Positions 17,450-25,910 of a stretch of 64,000 bases of DNA are shown one piece after another. The translations under genes and the position numbers were made by a program. Source of the stretch: Planctomycetota bacterium (GTDB lineage Bacteria; Planctomycetota; UBA1135; GCA-002686595); the NCBI GenBank assembly GCA_016779205.1, contig JADHOC010000003.1, positions 1 through 64,000 of the forward strand. The letters are read 5' to 3'. Within the stretch, counting starts at the first letter, position 1. Each line of letters begins with the position of its first letter. The notes below the pieces were generated by a model. It did no database searches, was not told the origin of the DNA, and saw only the letters and a program-made list of their open reading frames with translations.

Positions 17450-20320
17450 ATGCCGAGAACCCTCGCCGCGCTGCTCATCGCCCTCGCTGCCTGCGCCCCC
17501 GATCCGGGCGCGGCGGACGCTCCGACGCCCCCGCCCACCCGCTTGCGCCTCTTCGACGGAATGGCCGAGGCCCGGAACTCCGCCCCGGCGGCCGGTACCG
17601 CCAGCGGCGCCACCCAGGAGCAGCGCTTCGACTTCTCCCCGGGGAGCGTCCCCTCGCGCGTCTGGTTCGCGGAGCCCGAGCGCCGCAACCTGGTCTGGAA
17701 GGACGACGGCGCCGCCGTGGTGGCCGAGGGCGGCCTCGAGGGCGGCGCGCTCCAGCTCGGCCCGGGGGTCGCCGAGGACTACAGCCGCGCGGTGCTGCTG
17801 ATCCCGGTCCAGGGCCGAAGCCGGATCGTGGTCGAGGGTCGCATCCAGGTGCAGAACTTCGCGGCCCTCGACGAGCGCAGCGGGCGCGAGTCCCTCCGCC
17901 TCTACGAGCACCGGGGCGAGCCGGTGACCGACCCGAGCGTCGAGCGCGGACCCGACGGCCGCCGCATCCGGCGTCGGAGCCTCGACCGGGTGTCGCGGCG
18001 CGTGGATGCTTCCCGGTGGGACCGCGTCCGGAGTGAGGCCATCACCAGCTCCGATGCCTCCACCGTCGAGGTCCACTTCCTCCACCGCACGGGGGGATCC
18101 AAGGACGTGATCACCCTCATCGACGACGTCTCGGTCCGCGTCACACCGCTGGACGAGGCCACGTACCTCGACTACCTCGCCGAGCGCTACAGGCCGCGCG
18201 ACGGCCAGGAATCCCAGACCCCCTGGCGGCTGCGGGTGGGCCTGCAGTCCGAGGTCCGGGACTGCGTGCTGGTGCGCGCCGGGGGCGAGCTGGCCTTCGA
18301 CCTCGAGGTCCCGCCGACCGAGACGGCCCCGCAGCTGCGCTTCGGCGTCGCCGCGCTCCCCGAGACCTCCCGTGAGTCCGGCGACGGCGCCACCATGGGG
18401 GTCTGGTTCACCGACGAGGCGGGCGCGCTCGAGGTCGGGAGCGTCACCGTCGACGCGAAGAATGACCGCGATCAGCGGGTCTGGCGCGAGGTCACCCTCG
18501 ACCTGAGCCCGGCCGCGGGCCGGACGGGAACCCTGGCCTTCCGGGTGGCCGACATGGACGACCAGCCCGACCCCCTCGACGCGCTCCTGGTCGGCACCCC
18601 ACGCATCGAGCCCCGGGACGAGCCCCCCACCGCGCCGAACATCCTGCTCATCGGCGTCGACACCCTGCGGGCGGACCACATGTCCGCGTTCGGCTACGAG
18701 CGGGACACGACCCCGAACCTGAAGGCGCTGGCCGACGAGGGCGTGCGCTTCGACATGGCGCGCTCTCCGGCGCCTTGGACCCTGCCGAGCTTCTCCTCGA
18801 TGCTCACCTCCCTCTACCCCTCCGCCCACGGCGCCGGCCGCGGCGGGCACGACGAGTGGGAGGCCATCGACCCGACCACCGTCTCGGTGGCCGAGGTGCT
18901 GGCGCGGAACGGGTACGAGACCGCGGGCATCGTGGCCAACGGGCTCATCTCGCCGCGCTACGGCCTGGACCAGGGCTTCGACCGCTACCGGGCCCAGTGG
19001 GCCATGGAGTCCGTGGAGAAGGACGCGCCCAGGGTGGCGGAGTTCATCGACGGCCACCGCACGACCCCCTGGCTGATGTTCTGGCACATCATGGATCCGC
19101 ACCTGCCGTACACGACGCCGGCGGAGACGCGGGAGCGCTTCACGGACGCGGACTACGACGGGCGCTTCGCCGAGGGCGGCCGCGGCGGCCCGACGGTCCC
19201 GTTCCAGGTCCTGGATCCGCGGCCCGGCCGGCGCTGGTACGCCCACGAAGGGCCGCCCCCCGCCCCCGACCTGACCGAGGCGGACGCCCGCTACGTGGGC
19301 GACTACTACGACGCGGAGATCGCCGAGATGGACGCGGGCATCGGCGTCGTCCTCGAGGCCCTGCGCGCCTCGGGCCAGTGGGACCGCACCATCGTCGCCT
19401 TCGTCGCCGACCACGGCGAGGGGCTCGGCGACCACGACCACTACCACCACGGCTACACCCTCTTTGACGACCAGGTCCACGTGCCCATGCTCCTGCGCGT
19501 GCCCGGCGGGCCCGCGGGCGAGGTGATCGAGCGTCCGGTCTCCACCGTCGACCTCATGCCCACCCTCCTCGGCCAGCTGGGGATCCCCGCCCCCGAGGAC
19601 GCCCAGGGTTTGGATCGGCTGGCGCCGGACGCACCGGCCGTGGACGCCACCTTCATCGAGTACCCCACCTACGACTCCAGCGCCCAGAAGGCCTGGGTCG
19701 AGGGGCCCTTCAAGTACCTGTGGGACCCGCTCTACCAGACCGAGGCCCTCTACGACTTCGTGGCCGACCCCGCCGAGTCCGTGGACGTGAAGGACCAGCA
19801 CCCCGAGGTGGTCGCCCGGGCCCGCGAGGCCCTGCGCGAGTTCCGCCTCGCCCACCTCTCCGCGGGCCGCTTCCACCTGCGCGTGCGCGGCGCCAAGGGC
19901 CAGCGCCTCCAGCTGCGCGTGTCCACCGACGACCTCTTCGACGCCAACTTCATCACCCGCCCCGCGCTGCCGCCCGACGCCTTCGAGATGGATCTGGACC
20001 GCAGCTACCTGGCCCTCGACACCGTGCTCGAGAACGACCGCCTCGAGCTGCGCTGCTGGTGCCGCGGCAGGGACCTGCGCGTCGAGGCCACCCTGGACGG
20101 CGAGCCCATGGACGGGCTCACGCTCGCCCCCGGCTCGGACCCCCGGCCGCTCCCCGCCGCGTTCGACCGGAGCGAACTCCCCGAGCGCCGCGCCGAGGAC
20201 CTCGGCTGGCCCGGCCGCGGCCAGGCCTGGATGTGGCTCGAGGCCGGCGCCTCCGAGGCCCTCCCCGTCGTGAACACCCCCGAGGAGGCCGACCGCCTCA
20301 AGGAGCTTGGCTACCGCTGA
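17450..20320 (+). CDS. Large sulfatase-fold lipoprotein with Thr at catalytic position
   Basis: This 956-residue protein has a lipobox (LIALAAC, Cys near 15). About 370 residues of beta-rich sequence, possibly carbohydrate-binding-like, follow. The alkaline-phosphatase/sulfatase fold runs from about 400 to 780 (NILLIGVDTLRADH, ADHGEGLGDHDHYHHG). A further 150-residue beta-rich tail ends the protein. At the catalytic site it reads WTLPSF, so Thr 444 replaces Cys and Phe replaces the Arg of C-x-P-x-R. Formylglycine cannot form. Thr nucleophiles are known in related phospho-transferases and hydrolases of the fold, so a phosphoester- or phosphonate-type substrate is possible. The metal ligands appear intact. 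The ATG at 17450 begins the lipoprotein signal; the longer upstream frame lacks one. Confidence 0.85.
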   Translation: MPRTLAALLIALAACAPDPGAADAPTPPPTRLRLFDGMAEARNSAPAAGTASGATQEQRFDFSPGSVPSRVWFAEPERRNLVWKDDGAAVVAEGGLEGGALQLGPGVAEDYSRAVLLIPVQGRSRIVVEGRIQVQNFAALDERSGRESLRLYEHRGEPVTDPSVERGPDGRRIRRRSLDRVSRRVDASRWDRVRSEAITSSDASTVEVHFLHRTGGSKDVITLIDDVSVRVTPLDEATYLDYLAERYRPRDGQESQTPWRLRVGLQSEVRDCVLVRAGGELAFDLEVPPTETAPQLRFGVAALPETSRESGDGATMGVWFTDEAGALEVGSVTVDAKNDRDQRVWREVTLDLSPAAGRTGTLAFRVADMDDQPDPLDALLVGTPRIEPRDEPPTAPNILLIGVDTLRADHMSAFGYERDTTPNLKALADEGVRFDMARSPAPWTLPSFSSMLTSLYPSAHGAGRGGHDEWEAIDPTTVSVAEVLARNGYETAGIVANGLISPRYGLDQGFDRYRAQWAMESVEKDAPRVAEFIDGHRTTPWLMFWHIMDPHLPYTTPAETRERFTDADYDGRFAEGGRGGPTVPFQVLDPRPGRRWYAHEGPPPAPDLTEADARYVGDYYDAEIAEMDAGIGVVLEALRASGQWDRTIVAFVADHGEGLGDHDHYHHGYTLFDDQVHVPMLLRVPGGPAGEVIERPVSTVDLMPTLLGQLGIPAPEDAQGLDRLAPDAPAVDATFIEYPTYDSSAQKAWVEGPFKYLWDPLYQTEALYDFVADPAESVDVKDQHPEVVARAREALREFRLAHLSAGRFHLRVRGAKGQRLQLRVSTDDLFDANFITRPALPPDAFEMDLDRSYLALDTVLENDRLELRCWCRGRDLRVEATLDGEPMDGLTLAPGSDPRPLPAAFDRSELPERRAEDLGWPGRGQAWMWLEAGASEALPVVNTPEEADRLKELGYR

Positions 20321-20333
20321 GCCGAGCCGCCGC

Positions 20334-20360
20334 GCGGCGTCCCCGCGGCCCCGACGCCGC
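20334..20360. terminator. Terminator-like hairpin after large sulfatase-fold gene
   Basis: GCGGCGTC pairs perfectly with GACGCCGC across an 11-base loop, beginning 13 bases after the stop at 20320. There is no T tract. Confidence 0.45.
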
Positions 20361-20576
20361 TGGGAACGACGGAGGAGAACACCAGGCGTCGATGGTGGAA
20401 CCACCACGTCAGGTGTCGATCGGAGTGCAAGCGGCCCGCTCAGCAGGGGCCCGCTGGAAGCCACCTGAGAGGGCGGTTCCCGCGCCCCACAGGTCCCCAG
20501 ACCCCACATCCTCGCGACTTCGGCCAAGGCTCGGATCGAGCGCGACGTACCGTTGGAAACCGCCAGGAAAGCACCC

Positions 20577-21002
20577 ATGAACCAGCTGATCCTCCACCTC
20601 GCGCTGCTCGCCGCCCTCCTCCACCTGCCGGCCTGCGCCGGCGCCCCCGAGCCGAACCGCCGGCACGCCATCGATTCGATCGTGGTCACCTTCAGCCCCT
20701 CCGGAACACTGGACGCGGCCGACGCCCGGACCCTGGAGATCACCGACGCCGAGACGATCGACCGGTGGGTGGCCGCCCTCGAGGCCGTGCCGGAGCTTCC
20801 CACCCGCGGCGTCCGGCTCGTCAAGTTCGCGCCGCCGACCCCCGAGCACCGCGTCGAGCTGCGCGCCGGCGGCGAGATGCTCCGGGTCGCGCGCCTGCGC
20901 GGCGGCCTCCTCGACGTCGATACCCACGACGGCTGGGCGTTCTACAGCGGCGAGGACGAAGCGTTCACCGCCCTCGTCCTCGCCGCGATCCCCGGCACCT
21001 GA
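20577..21002 (+). CDS. Small lipoprotein of unknown function
   Basis: This 141-residue protein has a clear lipoprotein signal (MNQLILHLALLAALLHLPAC, Cys at 20). The mature part has alternating hydrophobic and charged strands (HAIDSIVVTFSPSG, VRLVKFAPPTPEHRVEL) with no named domain. The ATG at 20577 is preferred over one at 20553 because it begins directly with the hydrophobic signal. The last 57 bases are repeated with four changes at 21907-21963, so the gene belonged to a duplicated pair. It is convergent with the membrane protein at 21070. Confidence 0.72.
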   Translation: MNQLILHLALLAALLHLPACAGAPEPNRRHAIDSIVVTFSPSGTLDAADARTLEITDAETIDRWVAALEAVPELPTRGVRLVKFAPPTPEHRVELRAGGEMLRVARLRGGLLDVDTHDGWAFYSGEDEAFTALVLAAIPGT

Positions 21003-21069
21003 CCCCCGCCGCGACCGGTGCCGGTCCTTGCGAGCCCTCAAGCTGGCTGACCGTCTCGCCCACTGCCGC

Positions 21070-21579
21070 TCAATCCCTTCGCCACCTGACCCACCTCCAG
21101 AGGAGCTTGAGCGGGACCACAACGACTGCGACAAGCGCGAACAAGGCCCCCATGGCCAGCCCGGGAATAAGGAAGGCCATGATCACTCCGTTGCCCCAGG
21201 CCCCGGAGTGGAGCGAGAACTTCACAAGGCTCATGAGCGTGGCGAAGGCCACCGCGAAGGTCAGGAGGAGTCGATCCAAGGGGGTCAGCTTCGGTCGTTC
21301 GGCCCTGCCTGTGACGTCGGAGCCGCCACGCTCCATGTCAGCGACGAGTCTCACACTCGGTGCCCTCCCGGATCCAGGAGGCTCCCCGGCAGCCGCGAGC
21401 CCGGCGGAGTCCACCGCGCGGGCTTCCTTGGTGAGGACGACCGCGGCGGCGATCAAGAACAGGATCCAAGTGCTGGTGACCGAGCGATGGAAGAGCTCGA
21501 CGCTCCCGACCTCCCTCAGCACGAGCATGGCAACGACATTCAGAACGAAGAGAGTCAGTGTGATGGGCAGAGGTCTCAT
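21070..21579 (-). CDS. Four-helix membrane protein, unknown
   Basis: This 169-residue protein has four predicted membrane helices: residues 4-21, 38-50, about 107-121 (TFAVAFATLMSLVKF) and 132-156. The loop between helices 2 and 3 is polar, about 50 residues and Gly/Pro-rich, followed by a short LTPLDRLLL segment. The tail is strongly basic (WRWVRWRRD), so it is probably cytoplasmic. No family is recognised. The bases GGAGACCACGCCATG at the start are identical to those at the di-haem cytochrome gene. Confidence 0.68.
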   Translation of the reverse strand: MRPLPITLTLFVLNVVAMLVLREVGSVELFHRSVTSTWILFLIAAAVVLTKEARAVDSAGLAAAGEPPGSGRAPSVRLVADMERGGSDVTGRAERPKLTPLDRLLLTFAVAFATLMSLVKFSLHSGAWGNGVIMAFLIPGLAMGALFALVAVVVVPLKLLWRWVRWRRD

Positions 21580-22232
21580 GGCGTGGTCTCCGATGGGGCG
21601 TCGGGCTGCTCAGTCATGTTCGGTCTTCGCCTCGCTCTGGTGAGTCCCATAGCAGTGAGCCGTTCGATTAGCGCCGGTTGTCAATCCGCCCCCTCTGCCA
21701 CGAGGAGTCGGATCAAGGCGGTCCTCCTCGGCGGGCTGGGCTGCCCATCAGCAGGTCCGCACGGACGTCTCCCCGAGTCACCGAAGCCTGCGCCCGTTCG
21801 GAGGAAGCAGCCCCATCACAAGCGGTCGCTGTGAGGAACATGGGCAGAAGCAGGAAGAGTGCGTTCCTGGATACGCTGACCCTGGGACTGAGCTCTCGCC
21901 CACGGCAGCGGCGAGGACGAGGCGTTCACTGCCCTCGTCCTCGCGGCGATCCCCGGCGCCTGACCCCCTCATCGAACCGGGACGGGCTCCCCGCCGCGGC
22001 GCTCTTCCCGTTGGACTTTGGTTCCATCGGGCCGAGCGGCTGGAGGGGGCGCTACGAGCGAACCGCGGGGTCCGTGGTTTGGTGGCGCCGCCACAGGGCG
22101 TCCTGAATCCCGGCGTGGGGCAAGGGCACCTGGAGGAGAGCGTCAGGGATAGTCCCGGGTGCCGCCATCGGGCATCACGGGCTTCAATAAGGCCTTGACG
22201 TCCCGATCTCCTTGCAACACTCGTCTCGCAAC
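21580..22232. other. Intergenic region with decayed gene remnant
   Basis: This 653-base stretch lies between divergent genes. It holds the duplicate 3' end at 21907-21963 but otherwise no supported gene. A TTGACG hexamer at 22195 could be a -35 element for the esterase at 22233, but no good -10 follows at normal spacing. Confidence 0.6.
21907..21963 (+). pseudogene. Remnant of a paralogue of the lipoprotein at 20577
   Basis: Fifty-seven bases match 20946-21002 at 53 positions, including the stop codon, and weaker similarity continues past the stop. Three of the four changes are synonymous (GAA/GAG, ACC/ACT, GCC/GCG) and one changes Thr to Ala. That pattern suggests the copy was under coding selection before truncation. 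An in-frame stop at 21889-21891 cuts it off, leaving only about 24 codons. The rest of the gene is missing or unrecognisable. Confidence 0.75.
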
Positions 22233-23510
22233 ATGCTTCCCAAGACCTCCATCGCCTTGCTGCTCGGCCTCGCGGCCCTCGAGGCCCCGGCCGTCGCGCA
22301 GCAGCTCCTCAATCGCTCGATCAACGTCCAGGGCGTGACCCGGACCTACCTGGTCTACGTGCCCTCGAGCTACTCCGCCGCCGAGCCTGCGCCCCTGCTC
22401 TTCAACTTCCACGGGGGGGACACGACGTCCCAGGAGATGCTCCAGCTGTCGGACATGCGAGACCTGGCCGAGGCGGACGCGTTCCTGCTGGTCTATCCCC
22501 AGGGGCTCCCCGAGCCCGGCGGCGGTCCCATCTGGAACAGCGAGGGGCCGTACTCGAACGGGACCGACGAGATGGCCTTCGTGGGCGCGGTCATCGACCG
22601 GATGGCCGCCGACTACTCGGTGGACGAGCGCCGCGTGTACGCCTGCGGGTTCTCCAACGGCGGGAACCTGGTCTACGACCTGGGCTGCCTCATGGCCGAC
22701 CGCTTCGCCGCGATCGCAGCGGTGGCGGGGAACATGTTCGAGTGGACGTACACGTCCTGTTCTCCGACGTCCCCGACGGCGCTCCTCACGATCCACGGGA
22801 CCGCCGACAACACCTACAACGCCTACAACGGGCTGCCCCCCTTCACGATCTCTCTGCCCCAGACCCACACCTACTGGGTAGGCGCCAACGGGGCCCGATC
22901 CACCCCTGACGTCTCCTCGATCACGCCCAGCACCGACCGCTTCGTCTGGCCCGCGGAGCAGGGCTGCTTCGAGGTGGAGCACTACCGCATCACCGGCGGC
23001 GGGCACGACTGGCCCGGCGCCTTCGGGTTTCCCGGGCCGATCGACGCGGACGAGGTCATCTGGGACTTCGTCTCGCGCTTCGACGTGGACGGCCTCCTGA
23101 CCTGCGCAGGCCCCTCGGCGTACTGCCCCGTGACCCCGAACTCGTCCGGAGCTGGCGCCGAGATCGGCTGGAGCGGCTCCACCAGCGTCGCCGACGACGA
23201 CCTGGTCTTGGAGGTGACGGGCGTGCCCTCGAGCACGGTCGGGCTCTTCTTCTACGGCCCCGACCAGGTGCAGCTGGGCCTCGGCAACGGACTGCGGTGC
23301 GTGGGCGGGAGCCTCCAACGGCTGCCCGTGGTGGGAGCCGACGCGAGCGGGACGGTGTCCTATCCGGTCGAGCTGCTGAACACCTCGCTCCCCACGGGCG
23401 CCATCTCCGCAGGAGAGACCTGGAACTTCCAGTTCTGGTTCCGCGACGTGCAGGCCTTCCCCTACCGCTTCAACCTCTCCAACGGGCTCCGGGTCCCGTT
23501 CACGCCCTGA
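22233..23510 (+). CDS. Secreted PHB-depolymerase/feruloyl-esterase-like enzyme with C-terminal module
   Basis: This 425-residue exported alpha/beta hydrolase has signal peptide MLPKTSIALLLGLAALEAPA. It begins RTYLVYVPSSY, with the oxyanion region FNFHGGDTTS. The nucleophile motif is GFSNGG with Ser at 141. HGTADNTYNAY carries the probable acid, and GGGHDWPGA the catalytic His. The pattern is that of the LpqC/poly(3-hydroxybutyrate) depolymerase esterase family, which includes feruloyl and acetyl xylan esterases. From YCPVTPNSSG at 297 to the end is the module also present at 13710 and 63619 (TWNFQFWFRD near the end). The ATG at 22233 starts the signal; an ATG at 22212 is also in frame. Confidence 0.87.
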   Translation: MLPKTSIALLLGLAALEAPAVAQQLLNRSINVQGVTRTYLVYVPSSYSAAEPAPLLFNFHGGDTTSQEMLQLSDMRDLAEADAFLLVYPQGLPEPGGGPIWNSEGPYSNGTDEMAFVGAVIDRMAADYSVDERRVYACGFSNGGNLVYDLGCLMADRFAAIAAVAGNMFEWTYTSCSPTSPTALLTIHGTADNTYNAYNGLPPFTISLPQTHTYWVGANGARSTPDVSSITPSTDRFVWPAEQGCFEVEHYRITGGGHDWPGAFGFPGPIDADEVIWDFVSRFDVDGLLTCAGPSAYCPVTPNSSGAGAEIGWSGSTSVADDDLVLEVTGVPSSTVGLFFYGPDQVQLGLGNGLRCVGGSLQRLPVVGADASGTVSYPVELLNTSLPTGAISAGETWNFQFWFRDVQAFPYRFNLSNGLRVPFTP

Positions 23511-23564
23511 GGGGGAGTGGCCGGCCTCCGCTCGCTCCTCCCACCCCGTATCCTCGGGGCCAAG

Positions 23565-23645
23565 ATGGCCCCCATGACGGTAGAGCGAACGACGTGCGGC
23601 CTCCTCGGAGGCAAGAGCTGGCCAGGGACGATGGCCGGGGGCTGA
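23565..23645 (+). pseudogene. Short frame resembling the N-terminus of an Asp/Glu racemase
   Basis: A 26-codon frame ends at TGA 23643-23645, four bases before the FetA-like start. Its middle, TTCGLLGGKSWPGT, resembles the conserved N-terminus of aspartate/glutamate racemase-family proteins (pattern G-L-I/L-G-G-x-S-W-x-x-T). The rest of such a gene is absent. It may be a truncated remnant, a leader peptide, or chance. Confidence 0.3.
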
Positions 23646-23648
23646 GGC

Positions 23649-24224
23649 GTGGGGTCCCTGGAGGTACGCGGGCTCACCCGCGCGCCCTGGTGGCGCGACC
23701 TGGACCTGGCCCTCAAGGAGGGTGAGATCGCGGTCCTGCGCGGCCCGTCAGGGAGCGGGAAGACGCTCCTCCTGAGGGCGCTGGCCGACCTGGACCCGGT
23801 CGACGCCGGCGAGGTTTCCCTGGACGGCCGCGCACGGGAGGCCACTCCGCCCCCGATGTGGCGGCGGGCGGTGCGCTACGCCCAGCAAGGCGCCCCGTGC
23901 CTCCCCGGGACGGTCGAGGAGAACGTCGCGGCCATCGCCACGCTGCTGAACGTCTCCCCCACTCCCGTCCCCGCCCTCGACCCGCGCGCCGACGCGAGCC
24001 GGCTGTCGGGCGGCGAGGCCCAGCGCCTCGCGCTGCACCGTGCGCTGCTCGGAGCCCCGCGGGTCCTGCTGCTGGACGAGGTCACCGCCGCCCTCGATCG
24101 TCCCGCGGCGGAAGAGGCCGAGGCGCAGGTGCTGGCCTTCGCGCGGGAGGGCGGCTCGGTCCTCTGGGTCAGCCACGACGCCGGCCTCGCGGAGCGGCTC
24201 GGCGCCCGGGAGGTGAGCCTGTGA
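23649..24224 (+). CDS. fetA: FetA-like ABC exporter ATP-binding protein
   Basis: This 191-residue ABC ATPase has Walker A (GPSGSGKT, near residue 32), a Q-loop (AQQG), the signature SGGEAQR near 119, Walker B (VLLLDEV) and an H-loop (WVSHD). The short length and coupling to an UPF0014 membrane protein match FetAB, an exporter linked to iron homeostasis in Escherichia coli. The GTG at 23649 is chosen because the protein begins directly at SLEVRGLTR; no good Shine-Dalgarno is visible. Its stop overlaps the FetB-like GTG by four bases. The metal is not proven from sequence. Confidence 0.82.
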   Translation: MGSLEVRGLTRAPWWRDLDLALKEGEIAVLRGPSGSGKTLLLRALADLDPVDAGEVSLDGRAREATPPPMWRRAVRYAQQGAPCLPGTVEENVAAIATLLNVSPTPVPALDPRADASRLSGGEAQRLALHRALLGAPRVLLLDEVTAALDRPAAEEAEAQVLAFAREGGSVLWVSHDAGLAERLGAREVSL

Positions 24225-25024
24225 TCGCCATCGTTCAGCTGACCTTGACCGACCTCGGCCTCGCGGCGCTGCTGGTGCTGGCGAACGCGGTCGTGGATCT
24301 CATCCTGCGGCTGGGCCTCGGGCGGCGCCTGCTCCTGGCCGCCGTGCGCGCCGCCGTGCAGCTCGCGCTCCTCGGCTGGGTGCTGGGGCTGGTGTTCGAG
24401 ACCGAGGGGCCCGGCGCGGTCCTGCTCGTGACCCTGGTCATGGCGACCGTGGCAGGCATCGAGGCGGTCCGCCGCGGCAGCCGCCGGGTCCCGGGGGTGT
24501 TCGCCGCCAGCGTCGGGGTCATGCTCGTGAGCTCCTTCGCGGTGACCTCGTACGGGCTGCTCGTCGTGCTCGATATCCCGGGTCCCTGGTACACCCCGCA
24601 GTACGCGGTCCCTCTCCTGGGCATGGTGCTCGGCAACGCGCTGAATGGGATCAGCCTCGGCCTGGACGCCGCGCTGGAGGGCTTCGACGAGGACCGTGCG
24701 CGGGTCGAGCTGCTCCTCGCCCACGGCGCCACGCGCCGCCAGGCGGCCGCTCCGATCCTGCGCCGCGCTGCGCGTAGAGGGATGATCCCGATCCTCAACG
24801 CCATGATCGCGGTGGGAGTGATCAGCGTGCCCGGCATGATGACCGGCCAGCTGCTGGCAGGCGCGGACCCGGGGACCGCTGCGCGATATCAGCTATTCAT
24901 CCTGTTCGCGATCGCAGGCGGCGTCGCCCTCGGGACGATCGGCGTGGTCCTGGCCGCGGAGCGCCTCGTCTTCGACGAGCGCGACCGGCTGCGGGTGGAC
25001 CGGATCCGGCGCGTCGATCCCTGA
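24221..25024 (+). CDS. fetB: FetB-like UPF0014 membrane permease
   Basis: This 267-residue protein has about six to seven hydrophobic helices and the UPF0014 hallmark segment YAVPLLGMVLGNALNGISLGLD near residues 125-145. A conserved RAARRGMIPILNAM region comes next, then VGVISVPGMMTGQLLAGADP, all typical of FetB. It forms the membrane half of the exporter with the ATPase upstream, to which it is coupled by a GTGA overlap. The GTG at 24221 is the start in register with that overlap. Role in iron or metal export is by family analogy. Confidence 0.87.
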   Translation: MIAIVQLTLTDLGLAALLVLANAVVDLILRLGLGRRLLLAAVRAAVQLALLGWVLGLVFETEGPGAVLLVTLVMATVAGIEAVRRGSRRVPGVFAASVGVMLVSSFAVTSYGLLVVLDIPGPWYTPQYAVPLLGMVLGNALNGISLGLDAALEGFDEDRARVELLLAHGATRRQAAAPILRRAARRGMIPILNAMIAVGVISVPGMMTGQLLAGADPGTAARYQLFILFAIAGGVALGTIGVVLAAERLVFDERDRLRVDRIRRVDP

Positions 25025-25215
25025 GCCTTACAGCCATTTCGGCGTACCCCCTGCGCCGGCGCAACGGGGCGCGGTGCAGCGGCGGGCCGCGAGAGTGAGA
25101 GGGCGCCGGTGCCGTCGACCATGCCGCGCGCTACAGTCGCGAGCCGTGGCCCTCGCCTCGTCCGAGGCCGGTCGATGGCCTGCCCGCCCGAGGCCCACCA
25201 CCCCTGTCCAGCCCC

Positions 25216-25746
25216 ATGGCCGTCCCGAAGCCCGCCCGGAGGAGGACCTCCAGCCACCTCCGTACTTGCCTGCTGGCCCTCGGTGTCGCTCTCTCCAGCT
25301 GCGCGACCACCACTCGCAGGCCGCCGACTCCGGCCGGGGAGGGGCATGGGCCTGAGTACCGGCGCCATATCCTCAACGGCTTCGCCGGGATCGCCCACGA
25401 GGACGCGGAGACGGAGGGCCTCGGCCTGGGCATCGACTACGAGTACCGCTTCAGCGAGCTCTTCGGCGTCGGCGCCTTCACCGAGTTCATCGCGGGCGAA
25501 GGTCGCGCGGTCATCGTCGGCGCGGACCTGGTCTGGCACCCGACCGAGCCGCTCTCCCTCTTCCTTGGCTACGGCGAGGAGCGGAGGAACGCAGAGTGGG
25601 AAGGCGTCATGCGCGTGGGAGGCCTCTACGAGTTTCCGATCGGAGGAGGCTGGGCCGTGTCCCCCACGGTCGCCTACGACTTCTCGCTGAAGCACCCGGA
25701 CGAGGACGTCGTGGTCCTTGGGGTCAGCCTGGGCTACGCGTGGTGA
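25216..25746 (+). CDS. Small outer-membrane barrel-like lipoprotein
   Basis: This 176-residue protein has a lipobox-like signal (CLLALGVALSSC, Cys near 29). The mature part is alternating amphipathic strands rich in Gly and aromatics (GLGIDYEYRFSELFGVG, LSLFLGYGEER, WAVSPTVAYDF). It ends in an aromatic residue (GVSLGYAW), as outer-membrane barrel strands often do. At this size it would be an eight-strand or partial barrel. Combining a lipobox with a barrel is unusual, and the Cys may simply be near a normal cleavage site. It sits between the FetAB-like pair and the starch locus, with no clear link to either. Confidence 0.7.
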   Translation: MAVPKPARRRTSSHLRTCLLALGVALSSCATTTRRPPTPAGEGHGPEYRRHILNGFAGIAHEDAETEGLGLGIDYEYRFSELFGVGAFTEFIAGEGRAVIVGADLVWHPTEPLSLFLGYGEERRNAEWEGVMRVGGLYEFPIGGGWAVSPTVAYDFSLKHPDEDVVVLGVSLGYAW

Positions 25747-25891
25747 ACCCACGCGCAGCGGAACGCGCCCCGCTCTGATAGGCGTGGGGCCCTGCCCTCG
25801 GGTCCAGTCCCCGAATTCCCATGGAGCAGGCCCCCTCCACGGCCTCGCCCGACGGTCGCGTGAGCAACGGGGGTGCTCCGACCGCACGGGA

Positions 25892-25905
25892 GGCCCCATG
25901 GGGCC
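25892..25905. terminator. Perfect GGCCCCATGGGGCC palindrome past GH13 stop
   Basis: A perfect 14-base palindrome lies five bases beyond the GH13 stop (minus strand) in the convergent gap. As RNA it can form a five-pair stem with a CATG loop. No T tract follows. Confidence 0.4.
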
Positions 25906-25910
25906 CAGCA

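Noticed and set aside
17099..20824. Very long open frames antisense to real genes (also 1865-4909 and 42894-46769)
   Set aside because: In sequence this GC-rich, stop codons are scarce in shadow frames. The translations are low-complexity in Arg, Gly, Pro and Val and carry no family motifs, whereas the opposite strand carries clear domains.
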